Shown here: positions 34,422 to 46,684 of the stretch, piece by piece
Layout of the letters: each line of letters begins with the position of its first letter
How positions within the stretch are numbered: position 1 is the first letter of the stretch
Assembly: GCF_026210795.1 (NCBI RefSeq)
Contig: NC_089448.1
Coordinates: forward strand, 1,798,001-1,862,000
Origin: Rhizophagus irregularis
Taxonomy: Eukaryota; Glomeromycota; Glomeromycetes; Glomerales; Glomeraceae
Length of the DNA: 64,000 nt
Direction: 5' to 3'
Made by a program: the position numbers and the translations under genes
Notes under the pieces: generated by a model
Seen by the model: only the letters and a program-made list of their open reading frames with translations
Database searches by the model: none
Told to the model about the DNA's origin: nothing

Positions 34422-37383
34422 TCAATTATCGATTTTGACGTGTTTTCCTAATTTAATTAAAAAAAGTTATTAATGATAAATAAGCAATTTAATAAATAAT
34501 ACAAGTTCACTTACCAATATTTTGAGTTTCAATTTTTAATTCTTCAAAGTTACGTTTCCTTGAAGAATTCACAGTTGAGATCGGCTTGCTAATAGTATAA
34601 ATTGCGTTTGAATGTTGATTATTCAACGAAGATTCTTGAATGTTTGATGAAGATAACCTAAAAAAATTAATGAATCCAATATATTTTACTATATTTTATG
34701 GATTTTTTTATTTGATGATTTTACATTACCTTTGTGTATTTATATCTATATCAAAATCATTTTCTTTTGTAATATAATGTTCTAAAATAAAGCAAAAGGA
34801 ATTTAGTTATTCAAATTACTATTATATTATGGACTGCCATCGAAAATAATTAAATAAAAATGGGTTAATTCTCTAAGTAATATAACGTAACAGTACCTTG
34901 TTTAATACTATGCATTATTGTGGATGAATTTATAGTTGAAGATTTAGATATCCAAGAATTTAATGCTCTACTTGTAAAAATCGCTTTTGGGTGAGATTTT
35001 TGACTAAATTCAGGACCGAGTTTCTTTAATTGTATTAATTCTAATCTTTTTTTTTCAGCTTGTTCAAATATTTCTGTAAATTCTTTACGAAAACTAGGTG
35101 AAATTTCAAAAGTAGTATTGTACCATTTAAAAATAGGAATCAAAAATTCATTAATAATAGGTCTTTTTGAAGGATCAGAATTCCAACATTGTCTCATTAA
35201 ATTAGCAAAACATTCAGGAGTATCATTCGTAATTTCAGGTCGTTTTCCATCAATAATTTCATAAATAAGATCAATGTTATGTTCAACATCAGCAAAAGGT
35301 TTACAGCCCGTTGTAAGTTCCCACATAATCATACCCAAACTGTATATATCAGATTCTTTTGAAAATTTACCCCCTTTAAATATTTCTGGTGCAATATAAG
35401 GTATTACTCCATATATTTCATTATTTAATGATGTATTTTCTGCAGGTTGTGATAATCCCAAGTCCCCAATCCTCCAACGTTTATATAACAATAATATATT
35501 TCCACTATGAAGATCTCGATGTATATAGTTATTTTCATGAATATTTTGAAGTCTATAGTAGGAAATGGTAATTAGCGAACTTAAACATAAATAATAACAA
35601 ATTAATATTGAAAATAAATACCCTAATGAAATATCCAATAATATTTTTACTTTGTTCGGCCATGTAATATTAACGAAGTTCTTTTGCAAATAACCATGTA
35701 AATTTCCACCATTTGCATATGTCATTATTATCATATAATCTTCTGTTACAGGATCTTGTGTAATGCCACGACAACCAATAACGAAAAATTTTGAAGTATG
35801 ACAAAGTGATTTTATCTAAATATGAATAAAATAATTAGAAAACATTAATAGTTAATTCGTGATCCGCCAGTGAACCATAAAACTTGGCTATTAAATTCCG
35901 GTGAAAGTTATATATATATTTACTAATAGCACGGAATCTACAGTTCCGCCAATGCAAGGTACAAATTACTAAAATATTATATGAAAACTAATATTATAGG
36001 CATAAAAATATGCCATTTGGCTATCTTAATAATAAAAGACCGGTAAAAATTTTAAGCACCAAAAGACACTTTCATAAGAGCTGAAAATTTGAATTTGAAA
36101 AAAAAGAAAAATTTAGTATTTTAAAATTTTAAAGATAACTCATCATCTAGTGGTCGTATGAAAATAAAATTTGGTTTATCGGATTCGTCTCATTGAGACG
36201 CATCTAATGGTAATGATTTTATGTCTTTATGACCAATAGAAGGCGAGTTATCCCATATTTTTTCTCCAGAATCGCAGATTCTAAATTATTGATAAAAATA
36301 TATATGAACTTATCACCGCCTTTTAATAGTCAAATTTTATGGTTCACTGGCGGATCACGAATTAAATCTTACATTACATTTACTTACCTCATTTAAAAAA
36401 TATTTACTGATATTTTGTGAATTGAAAAATCTTTTTATAGCAACAATTTCACTATGATAAACAGTTGCTTTATATACAGTACCAAATCCTCCTTCTGCTA
36501 TTTTTTCTAAACTTTTAATTTGAGAATATGGAACCCATCTCACCCTTTCTTTTCTAATAAATTCATAAATATTTAAAGAATGAGAAATTTCATTATATTT
36601 ATTCAAATGATTAAAAAATATATTAGTTTGTTCATTGATATTTGTAATATCAATAGTAATAAATGATATTCTTTTACATTTCCTACATTGAGATTGATCT
36701 GTGTTTGTAAAAATGAGATTTGTCGTTAAACAATATCTACATCCATTATAAGTTATATGACAATATAAACACATTTTTTGACAATCTGTTAAATATTTTA
36801 ATTCTAGATAACAAATTCTACATTTATCATAATTATCCCACCATGGTAAATGAATAATCGAAATATTCAAAAAATTCTGGGATGATATGATGGTCAAATT
36901 TGGTTCTACCAGTTCATAAGAAACTAGATAACAATCTGGACATACATAATTTAATATTAAATCTGTAATCAATTTTCCACATAAGTTACAATAGTTACAA
37001 TAGTCACAATATGTTTTTCTATTAAATTTGAATAATAAATCATTTGAAACTATTTGTCTAAAATATAAAACTTCAGAGCAATATTCACACCATTCTTGAA
37101 TGTTTTTTGTACTAATTACTTCATGTTTAATACATTTATTAGTTTTATTTGTATTTATACATACATCCAAGTATGTATTATTATCCGTTGTACATTTAAT
37201 ATATTGAAAAAAACAATTTTTACAATATTTTTGTTTGAATTCAAGCGTCTCGGAATACTTATTTTCACAATAATTACATTTTTCCTCGTTAATCTTAAAA
37301 GGAATAAAAAAAGCAGGTACAGGACTAGTTTTTAATCTTGGTGTTGGATCAAATGAGTCATTATTTTTATTTATAAGTTCCAT
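34422..37383 (-). CDS. TKL-type protein kinase with zinc-ribbon N-terminus
   Basis: Six exons by GT/AG and frame: 37383-36388, 35815-35622, 35552-34897, 34781-34730, 34657-34515, 34447-34422. They give 688 residues. Residues 30-240 hold about ten CxxC/CxxxC pairs (CNYC, CKNC, CEYC, CDYC, CNLC, CRIC, CLYC, CRYC, CRKC), probably stacked zinc ribbons. The kinase domain follows: glycine loop EGGFGTV (297-303), VAIK lysine 317, catalytic loop HRDLHSGN (408-415), DLG (427-429) and APE (451-453), then DIYSLGMIMWELTTG and CW..DPSKRP. The key catalytic residues are present. A low-complexity Ser/Asn/Lys tail ends in KHVKIDN. Exon 1/2 placement is identical to the kinase at 38760, but this intron (572 bases) contains a 506-base inserted element; without it the intron would be about 62 bases. 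Expected to be an active Ser/Thr or Tyr-like kinase; its targets are unknown. Confidence 0.85.
35856..36361. mobile_element. 506-bp MITE with TTAA flanks inside a kinase intron
   Basis: Terminal inverted repeats of about 40 bases, starting ttcgtgatccgccagtgaac and ending in its inverse, with about two mismatches. The sequence ttaa abuts both ends (35852-35855 and 36362-36365), the signature of piggyBac-type insertion. It fills intron 1 of the kinase gene without touching either splice site; the donor is at 36387 and the acceptor at 35816. The close match of the two ends implies recent movement. Confidence 0.85.
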
Positions 37384-37399
37384 ATTGTTTTATTTTTAA

Positions 37400-38755
37400 G
37401 ATCGAAATTTTGACGGTATATTTAGTTTGTTATTTCGAATAAAAAGAAATTCTGTGGAACGTTTAGAAAATTCTAAAAGAATTTGAGAATGTGACACGGA
37501 ATATTATGAAAGAATAAAGGAAATTTGCAACATATTTAGAATTTTCTTATAGAAAATCATTGTATATTACTAGTTTTTATTTGGTAAGATCCCATCCAAC
37601 CAAAAATAATTTTGTAATAATTTCTCATTGTATAGATTGACTTTTTTGGCAGCACCGAGTGATAGTACACAAAAAGATCGGCACGTGCTAAAAGAATAAT
37701 GAAAACCTTTCCTTTTTTAGATAATTCCAGGTAGAAGCTATTACTTTTTTTGGATATTGACCAAAATTATCAAAATATCGGCCCTGAAAAAATCACATTA
37801 TGCAACAGATTTAGAATAGTAAAATACCCCAATTTTTAATTCCAATCATTAAAGAAAATGGGAATTTATTTGCCAAGTGTAATGATTAGATATAAATTTA
37901 AAAAAAATATTATTTATTTGCTGATTTCAAAAAAATATTAATTTTCTAAATGTTCTTTGTGATTGTCTTAAACATTTATATGCATGATCAACTTATGTAA
38001 CGCAAATAATCTTTTTTTCTTAAAAAATTTCACATCGTAAAACCTACAAAATTAATTTCATTTATCACTAAGCCAAGAAAGAAAATTTTTTCTTACACAA
38101 AGGAAAAAACACTTTTCTTTACGCCAAAAAAAGAACATTTTTTTCTTACATCAAGTTTTTTTTTACGCCAAGAAAAAAAATCAAATTAATAATAAAAAAA
38201 AAAAAGATCTGAGAAGCCACTCCTAAATTAATTTTTATTAATCAAAAAAAGAAATGGTACATCCAAATAATTTTTTTTTATCTAGGTGGCGTTTTTCGGC
38301 AATAAATTTTTAAGGTAAATCAACTATTACTTAATAGTATTAGTAAGATCTACCAGCCCGGCTTTTCTGTAACTTCATTTCTAACCATATAAGGAACATT
38401 ATTATCAATCAGCCCAATTTTTTATCCATCTGCTACAAATTTAAGGCTTATCAAATTATTCAAACAAACCTGTTTAAAGCTTTCTGTTTAATGTTTACTT
38501 GAAATTTCTCTTTTTAGATTAGTTAAGTTTATAGATAGTTAGTTAATAGATAGATAGGCTGCCGTTAGACTTTGTAATATACCTAGAATTATTCATCATG
38601 TATAAATACTATTGGTTACAATGTGGTTATTAATAAAGAATTAACAAAAAAAAAATTATAAATAATAAAAAAAATAAACACATTTTACATCCTAAAAGAA
38701 AATTTACATTTGAATACTCGTATCTTCATTTTTTTCGAGTACAACTAATATTTAG
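37400..38755. other. Shared upstream region of two divergent kinase genes
   Basis: 1.36 kb with no gene. About 38060-38185 carries three or four loose copies of ttacgccaagaaaaaaa / tttttttcttaca. A (gata)-like tagttagttaatagatagat lies at about 38540-38560. A shared bidirectional promoter is possible from the layout, but the distance is large and no clear element is visible. Confidence 0.45.
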
Positions 38756-38759
38756 AATT

Positions 38760-40600
38760 ATGAATTCCATTTGTAAGGAATTAGTTCATGTAGCATTAAA
38801 AAGAGCTGAAGCATTAGTAGATTTTAACATTTATGATGACTTAATTAAAAGAATTGAATTTGAACAACATATAATTCTTGATGATAAATCTCTTAATGAA
38901 GATGAAAAATTAGATGCAATAAGAATAATAAATAAAGAGTATGATCAACATAAAATAATTTATAATATTGGGACAAAAAGAAAATGTGAAAATTGTCAAT
39001 TAGAATGTTTGGGTACATTATATTGTGAAAATTGTATTCGAAATTATTTAAAAGCAGAATTTTCAAATTGGACAACTGGAAATATTGATGTTGATAATTT
39101 GATACGAAAATGTCAAATGGAAACAATTGCTCCAAATATTGTAATTAAATGGATCCCATATAATAATTTAATAAATGTTGAATATTTAACAAGTGGTGGA
39201 TTTTCTGAAATTTATTTAGCAGATTGGATTGATGGAAGTTATAATAAATGGGATTCTAAAGAACAAATACTAAAAGTAAAAAGTACTTATCATAAAGTTG
39301 TACTCAAAAGGTTAGAGGTTACTGGTAGTATTAATTGGTTTGACGAGGTATGTGTACTTTAAATTAAAAAATTTTGTTACAGCAATCTTTTTTTAAGCAT
39401 ATTTCAATTATATACAGATAAAATCACACTTAACCTTAAGTAATAAGTGGTTCGTAGTTGTTAAATGCTACGGTGTAACTCAAGATCCATCAGACGGAAA
39501 TTACATGCTTGTAATGCACCGTTTAGACATCAATTTAGAAAAATATTTACGACAATACTATGATAAACTCACATGGAAAATTAAGATTCAAATCATTTAC
39601 TATATAGTACGTGCCCTTATTAGAATCCATAAAGAGAACGTAATTCATAGAGATCTGCATTCAAGAAACATACTATATTTACAAAAAACTAATCACTGGT
39701 ATATTAGTGATCTTGGACTTTGTGGACCAGTCAATAAATCATTGAAAAGTATATATGGAAATCTACCTTATGTAGCTCCTGAAGTCATTATCGAAAAAGA
39801 ATATTCTCGTGCATCAGATATTTATAGTATAGGTATTCTTATGTGGGAGATCTCAACTGGACAACTACCTTTTGCTGATCAAGAAAGAGATTATTCTCTT
39901 GCAATGAATATTATTAATGGTATGAGACCAAAGATAAAGTCGGGAACTCCTTTGTTATATCAAGAATTAATGGAACAATGTTGGGATGTTGATCCAAAAA
40001 AGAGGCCTGACACTGATACACTTTGGAGTAAAATACATAAAATGAATAAAGCTTGTTACGAAGAAAATACTAATAGCAATGATATTATTATTAATTCACA
40101 ATTGAATAATATAAGTCCTAGCACCATCAATTTATCAGTTGAAAGATTTAGTGAAATTCATACATTCGAAGATTTATCCTCCGAACAAAGAAATATTATT
40201 GAAGGTAAATAAATCATTGAGTATTTACTGTATATCTGATATTTGTAGTTAAAGTTAATTATTAATATTGCCTATTTATAACGATAATTATTTGAATTAT
40301 TTTTTTTTTAATTAATAGATAGCCAAGAAGGTAATAATTAGCAATTACAACTGTTTATTAAATTTATTAATTAATCAAAAATTTTAAAATATAAATTATT
40401 GTACATACAATAATATATATATTTTTATAAGCATATCATAGTAAGCCATATGACTTTACGATTTCAAATGATAGTAAGTAATCTTTATTACTAATAAAAA
40501 AGTAAAACATATTTAATAATATCCATTTATTTTTTGTAAAAAAAAAAAAAAAGTCGAAGAAAAAATGAAAAAATTATCGTGCAATAATGATAAATGGTAA
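38760..40600 (+). CDS. TKL-type protein kinase, shorter zinc-binding N-terminus
   Basis: Exons 38760-39347, 39418-40204, 40319-40330 and 40554-40600 give 477 residues; the last two, including a 12-base exon, are inferred from frame and the VEEKMKKL ending. If they are not used, translation ends at 40212. Residues 76-92 form one zinc knuckle (CENCQLEC...YCENC). Kinase motifs: TSGGFSEIYLA (145-155; the third loop glycine is replaced by Ser), KVVLKRL lysine 183, HRDLHSRN (273-280), DLG (294-296), APE (316-318), DIYSIGILMWEISTG and CWDVDPKKRP. The core residues are intact. It is divergently transcribed from the kinase at 34422-37383 and shares its first intron position, so the pair are paralogues. 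Confidence 0.82.
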
Positions 40601-40609
40601 GATGTATAC

Positions 40610-42380
40610 AAATTTGAATTATTTAAACAAACTTAACTAAACAAACTTATTTTTATTTTAGATTTATATCGATAACAAGATATAATTTTATTAATTCGGG
40701 GTCTCGTGCATATTTTTTACAGCGGTAGGTAATAAGTGAGCATAACGCATTAACGTAAGGTACGTGAAAAATCGCATAATTACGATACTCCACTTATATA
40801 TGCCACATAAAATATTTATTTGATTTAGTTCGCAGGTAACATTTACCAAAAAAAAATTTTTCTTTCTTAAAAAATATTAATATTATATAAATAAATTATT
40901 TATTACTTTTAATAAAAGCGCATCTAAAAACACTTTATTACAATAAAATCAATTTTAATAAGCAAATAAACAAACATTATTTTCAATGTTTAAATACATG
41001 TAAAAAAATACCAATTACTTCATAAATGATAAATATTCAAACTAGCATAATAAAAGTTACTCGTATGTAGCGCTCTTGTCTTTGACTTGTTTTGTTATAT
41101 ATTTAGTAAATAAATAAACATCAATTACTTCTTTGCTATAAAAAAAATGTATATTTCTTGATTTTGATCGGTATTTCTTAAATACTTATGAAATAAAGTC
41201 TGTTGTTAAAGTTAAAAACCTACAACTGATTGTAATTTATTTATGAAATAAAAGAAAAGAAAAAAGTTTGCTCTTGATTGTTCATTAAGCTTTTTTTTTT
41301 CTTAATCAAAAACATAAACATTTAGGGGTGAGGAATAACTTTACCCTAATATTATTATTTAACAAAATGACTACATTCAAAAAATCACCTAGTTTTGATG
41401 AATAATTTAATTGATGTTTGTTTCAAGTTTTTTTTCCTTAGAAATAATAAATTTTAATTTATGTTTAAAATATGTTTCTTATTTAGCTGGCAATAAAAAT
41501 GAATAAATAATTAAGTACTGTAAAAATAACAATACAATATGCTGGTTATACTCATTTGTTTCATTTTATTTTTGTTACTTATTAAGACTATTTGTTATTA
41601 TATAATTATAAAATCACCTACTGTATATATTTTATAGAAATTTTCAAAATTTCAATATTTGTGTTATAATTTAATGTCATGAAACAAAATTAATTTTGAA
41701 TGTCTTTTGTGAGTGTGAACTTTAGACTTCGGAAATATCGCATAAGTTATCACTTTACATTTGTATACTAATGATATTTTTTTCATTTTCTATTCACTAA
41801 TCCAATTTCAGTTAATTGAAATCTTATCAGAATTTTTTAATTTTTTTTGTCTGATTTTTTTTTTCAAATATTTTTAGCTTTTTTTTGGTTCCTTTTTTTT
41901 AAATTTTTCATCTTTTTTTGAAAAAATTATCCTATTGTTTCGGTCTTTTAAGACCAATTTTTTTTATATTAATTTTTTTTCGATCTTTTTTTTTTAGACC
42001 ATATCGTTACTTTTCTAAAAAAATTTTTTTTTTACTCTTTTTTGGACCGAATTATTTCAGAATTTTTTTGGTATTTATTTTTTTTTCAGATTCCTTTTTT
42101 TTCGGAAATTTCCTTTTTTTTTAAACCGAATTCTTTATCCTTTTTCTTTCCCCCAATTTTTTTTTTTGTTGAAAAAAAGCCAACTCTTTGAAATTAAATC
42201 CAGCGTCGACAATGATAAAAAATCTAAAATAATTTCTAAATAGTTTTTTTAAAATTTTCTGTTTTTTTAGGTTCTTGAGTAGTGATTTATGAAATTTTTT
42301 TTAAAAGTAATTAGGAATTTTGCCCCGTTTTTTACGCTGATCTTATCTGGATTGTCAATCAATCACATTGGATAACAAAG
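40610..42380. other. Intergenic region ending in a long T-rich tract
   Basis: 40610-41810 is AT-rich with no gene. 41820-42175 is extremely T-biased on the + strand, with runs of 6-11 T separated by short words such as tcgatc, agacc and gaccgaatta. The frame at 41918-42124 is a translation of this tract (Phe/Leu/Arg) and is not a gene. Confidence 0.6.
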
Positions 42381-42387
42381 GCACTAC

Positions 42388-42912
42388 ATAACGGGATCAC
42401 ACAAAAATCCTGTCACCCATAATATCGACAGTCAATAATCCCGACATCAAAATCACAGAATCCGATGAATCTAAAATCTTGACGGCCAAAATCCTGGCTG
42501 AGATTCGATCAGATGAATTTGAGACTAGTTAATTTTTTAATGCAATTGTTTCTAATTTTAGAAGATATAAAGGAATAGTTTAGTAAACTAGTAATATACT
42601 GTATATAATCCTTTTAACTAAGATAAAAATTTTTTTTCTTTTAATTTTCATTAATAATATAGTAACATTAATTAATTTGCATTAATATTAATAAATTTGC
42701 AAACAATTTACAGTACATTGGTATTAATAAAATTTACAATAAATTAACCCGTTACTGCGTCACTGCATTTTAAAAATTATATTTATAAAAAAAAAAAATG
42801 GACAACGGGATTTGGATACCAAATTATTTATATGACAAATTTTATGTCGGGATCTTGGTGTCGAGATTGTAGACTGTTGATTTTATGGTTGTCGAGATTT
42901 TGTGGTAAACCC
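42388..42912. mobile_element. Shorter copy of the 10840-11917 element
   Basis: Begins acgggatcacacaaaaatcc, an inverted form of the other copy's right-hand unit, then gacagtcaataatcccgaca. It shares the internal words ataatccttttaactaag and acccgttactgcgtcactgc and ends gatcttggtgtcgagattgt plus one or two degenerate units. It lacks both the nested 315-base MITE and the expanded minisatellite. No clear target duplication. Confidence 0.7.
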
Positions 42913-42919
42913 TATATAT

Positions 42920-44200
42920 ATTTTTTTATATCAAACGTTTTCGTTTTTTTTTTGTAGGTCCATTAACAATTTAATAATTAAGCATTATTTACATTTGTTG
43001 ATGTTTTTGCAGCTTATCCAATTATTAAATATAGATAATCAAAAATATAAACATATAAAGCCATTTTCAATATGTAAAATCAAAATAAAACTTTTTATAT
43101 ATATTCTCAAGAGCTTAATGTTTTTAAGGTAATTAGAATTTATTAAGCTCAAAATTTTCTAAATCAAGTAAAAAATTTTCTCTTGAATTAGTAAATAATG
43201 CACTAAAAATCAAGCAAGCTTAGTAATTAAATCTAGTGTCATAAATAAATTATTAATAATATATATTATTAATTTTGCGAATTCGTTTAATAATCAAAGT
43301 ATCGCAGAAACAAGTAACTTATGAAAAGTTCGTTTATTACAATGTATCATTTAAGTTTGACATTCTATAAATGAGTGAAATCGAAGATTCTAATTCATTA
43401 TAATAAAACGTGTAATGAAAAAGAGTAAAAGTAGGTGGGATGTTAAAAAGTAATTTAAAAAAAAAAAATGATCGAAAAGTAAAAAGCAGAGGAAAGGCAA
43501 TTTTTTTATAGTTTGATATTAAGAAAAAGATGATCAGGTGAAATCACACTGTTTAAACATAAACACATGATATTATCATGTTTCATGAATCATGATTAGT
43601 AAAATGTCTAATTTATTTTTAGAATAAATCTTTTAACCCAATATCATAATTTTTATTTACCGGCTAAGCAAAATTATCAATAAAAGTAATTTAGAATATT
43701 GTATTTTAGTACAATAACTATAATAATAAGTAATTATTTTAACAAAGAAACAAAGCAAATAGTAGAAAATAAATTGGCCTGCATGGCTGCATGATCTTCA
43801 TCTATTTCGTATTTTACCTTAGATTGCACAGTCTAAGCCATCCCATATCTAAAATATGGTTTGGAGTACAGTAGCCCAATGATAAGTATCCTTAAATAAT
43901 ATATTTTCTCTAAAGCTAATATGAATATTTTGGTTGGGATGACATTATTGAAAAAATGATGAAATATTATTAAATTTGTATATCGTGAGGTAATTGATAA
44001 AATGAAAAATAAAACGACAATAATTGGAAATTATCAACATATTTTTATTATTGACTCCTGATATACCATATATTTTTAGAATCCCATCAAAAAATTATCA
44101 AAGTTATTATAATTATCAATTGAATATGTTTTAACCTAAAGAAAGAAAACCAGTCAATTATAATATTTAAGGAAAGTGTTCAAATAGTAGTTAAATATTT
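42920..44200. other. AT-rich intergenic region
   Basis: A palindrome-like acatgatattatcatgt at about 43565. The frame at 42902-43132 is low-complexity. No gene seen. Confidence 0.4.
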
Positions 44201-44206
44201 ACATAC

Positions 44207-44370
44207 CTCATTTAGAAAATTACTAGAAATATTCTGAGAATTATTTAAACATTTTAAAGCCATTGATTCATTTAAATCTCTTGTATATTCTTTTTTATTC
44301 TAATACAACGGACAAACCCTCCATATTGTCAAATATACACCACCTTTACCTATTACTTTAATGACGTTAT
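44207..44370 (-). pseudogene. Kinase first-exon remnant
   Basis: Reads VIKVIGKGGVYLTIW...NKKEYTRDLNESMALKCLNN and ends SNFLNE at a GTATGT donor, the same exon end as in the kinase at 34422-37383. The glycine loop has lost about three codons (FGS expected after GKGG) and a TAG interrupts after CPLY. No following exon is found downstream, so this is an isolated relic of a TKL kinase of the same family. Confidence 0.75.
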
Positions 44371-44624
44371 TAGTGATGTCGTGAACTTATTATAACAGCA
44401 TCAATTGAATATTAATTTTATGCAATATACATAGTATATATAAAATTAATTTATAATATATTTATTTCATGATAAAATATAATAAAAATTTATAAATTTA
44501 TTTAAAGAATATATTGAAATACAATAGAAGGGTGAATTCTCTTAACAAAAATTACTTTGATCTTTTAAATGTAAGGAAATTACACATATTACTGTATGAC
44601 ATGATGAGTTTGATATGAATAAAA

Positions 44625-46097
44625 TTAAATTTTCAGGATAGATTCCTCATCTTCGCAATTGATGAAATATTTTTTAATTACCCCTCTTACTTTATATTCT
44701 TCAGCCAAATCTTCTAATTGCTGCTTTATTTCCTTGCCTCTTACATTTAATTTTAATAACATAGGATTTCTATCTTTCCAATTGTCAAGAAATAATTTTA
44801 TATTATCTAAATTAATTTCATAAGTAATAAATTCAAACTTAAACAAAGTAATTGGTGAAAATTTAGTCAATAATATAAATAATTCATCCATATTATAATT
44901 ATTATGTGTTTCAATAACTAATTCATTTAAAAATTGACAACTAGTTAATAAATTTTCCAATCCTGAGATAAGTAATCCAGCAAGATTATATGATAATTTA
45001 AGATATTGAAGATTTGGACAATTTTCATATATTGCTTGTATAATTTTTTCATTATAACCATCATAAACTAAACTAATTTCAGAAAGGTTCCCTTTTGTGT
45101 TTTCGATTATACTTGTCACAATATTAGGTGAAACTAGTCGAACTTTTAAAATTTTTAAATTGGGTAATGATAAATTTTCTCCATAAAAATCATTATAAAA
45201 TACGCTAAACATAATTTCTAAACTTAATAAATTTACGAAATATGAAAGAAATCTCCTAAGTCCCATATCAGGAATACTATTGATTTTTAAATATTGAATA
45301 GTATCCGCATGCTTAATCAATGATTTTTCAAAATATCTTATTAATTGGTTATGACTATGATTAAAAACTACAAAATTAGAGAAATTGATGTCATTCAAAT
45401 TATTTTGTGCTTCAATTAATTTAATGATTCCATAAGTAATAGTTTGACAAATAATATCAAATCTTAATTTCTTAATTGATTTACATATTTTAGCTAATTC
45501 CTCCAAAATATTATCACTAATATAATTATTACAATGAATGGATTCAAGATTTGAAAAGCAACATTTAAATTCTGAAATATAATTAAGTCGATATTTTAAA
45601 TCCATTAGTGAACAACTTACATATTTTAAAACAGTAAGATGAATAAAGTTTGTATTTGTGTTTATGAATAACTTTAATATCTCGTTTCTTATAATAGATA
45701 CTTTGGACGTTTCAATCCCACTATAAGTAATCAACTTTTCTATAAATAATAAATTCAAATATTTCCAATAATTAATATAATTAAATAAAGGTCGCTTATA
45801 TTTTTCTGTAATAAAATTATTAATATCGATTCCTTGATTCTTCAAAATATCTCTCGATTCTTCTGATAAATTTAAAAGTATTATATTAAATAATATTTTT
45901 TTTGATTTATCAGAATCAATGGTATAATAAAGTAATGAAAAAGGATTAAAGTTATAATAAGAATTAGGATTTCTCCATAAAATTGGTACAGCTGTTACGC
46001 ACCAGATTTTGTTAACGAAAAGACATGAATAGAGAGAATTTTTATCTTCTCTTAATACTTCAAATATTTGAGAAAGTACATCTTCGTTAAGCGACAT
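44625..46097 (-). CDS. F-box/leucine-rich repeat protein (type A)
   Basis: Single exon, 490 residues, from MSLNEDVLSQIFEVLREDKN. The F-box covers about residues 1-45 (CLFVNKIWCVTAVPILWRNP), followed by roughly 400 residues of irregular leucine-rich repeats (LKYRLNYISEFKC, LKINSIPDMGLR, LPNLKILKVRLV, LQYLKLSYNLAG, LNELVIETHNN). The likely role is an SCF substrate receptor. Related pseudogenes lie at 25690-27041 and 27598-27800. It lies 590 bases downstream of the LRAT-domain gene on the same strand, the same order as in the pseudogene block. Intact frame. Confidence 0.9.
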   Translation of the reverse strand: MSLNEDVLSQIFEVLREDKNSLYSCLFVNKIWCVTAVPILWRNPNSYYNFNPFSLLYYTIDSDKSKKILFNIILLNLSEESRDILKNQGIDINNFITEKYKRPLFNYINYWKYLNLLFIEKLITYSGIETSKVSIIRNEILKLFINTNTNFIHLTVLKYVSCSLMDLKYRLNYISEFKCCFSNLESIHCNNYISDNILEELAKICKSIKKLRFDIICQTITYGIIKLIEAQNNLNDINFSNFVVFNHSHNQLIRYFEKSLIKHADTIQYLKINSIPDMGLRRFLSYFVNLLSLEIMFSVFYNDFYGENLSLPNLKILKVRLVSPNIVTSIIENTKGNLSEISLVYDGYNEKIIQAIYENCPNLQYLKLSYNLAGLLISGLENLLTSCQFLNELVIETHNNYNMDELFILLTKFSPITLFKFEFITYEINLDNIKLFLDNWKDRNPMLLKLNVRGKEIKQQLEDLAEEYKVRGVIKKYFINCEDEESILKI

Positions 46098-46099
46098 TT

Positions 46100-46684
46100 T
46101 TTTTTACCTGGAAAAAAAAATTTTTTTTTGCCTTTATTCTATATTTTTAGCAAATTTGTGTAACAAATATTACGTCCATTGGCATGAGATGCTGCTGCGA
46201 CTGCTGCGTGCTGCGTGATCGTCATTTCCCCCAGTTCCGATTACCACATCCAACATGTAAAGGAAAGGAATTAAGATTGAGGTAAAGGATTGGAAGGAAG
46301 AGTTAGGATAGGAGAATAAAGGGGGCATTATCGTAAAGTCAGTAAAATGTTTTTAATCATCCAATTGACGTGTAAAAAAAAAAGTATATGGAAAGTTGTG
46401 CGCCATATATAAAAAATTCGTCATGACCCATGTAAATGTAGTTTACTGTATGAATATGTGAAAAATATAATTTATTTATTTTAATTATTCATTAGAGTGT
46501 AGTTTGTTCCACTCTACAATTTACAAGTACAAGTTCCCGTCTATTATATGTGTTGAACAATAAATACTAAAATACTAATCAAGGAACTAAAATACAAAAA
46601 AGAAACGTGCGTATCATATATACAGTAATAATAATAATAAGAAATTTTTGTATTAAATCAACTTGACCAAATTAATATGAGGCA
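46100..46684. other. Spacer between LRAT and F-box genes
   Basis: Contains the 3' flank of the LRAT gene (46440-46690), duplicated at 22500-22801, and the F-box upstream region (gttacacaaatttgct... at about 46140-46165), duplicated near 25630. A short gctgctgcgactgctgcgtg repeat lies at 46190-46217. Confidence 0.5.

Noticed and set aside
41918-42124. 68-codon Phe/Leu/Arg frame
   Set aside because: Direct translation of the T-rich tract.
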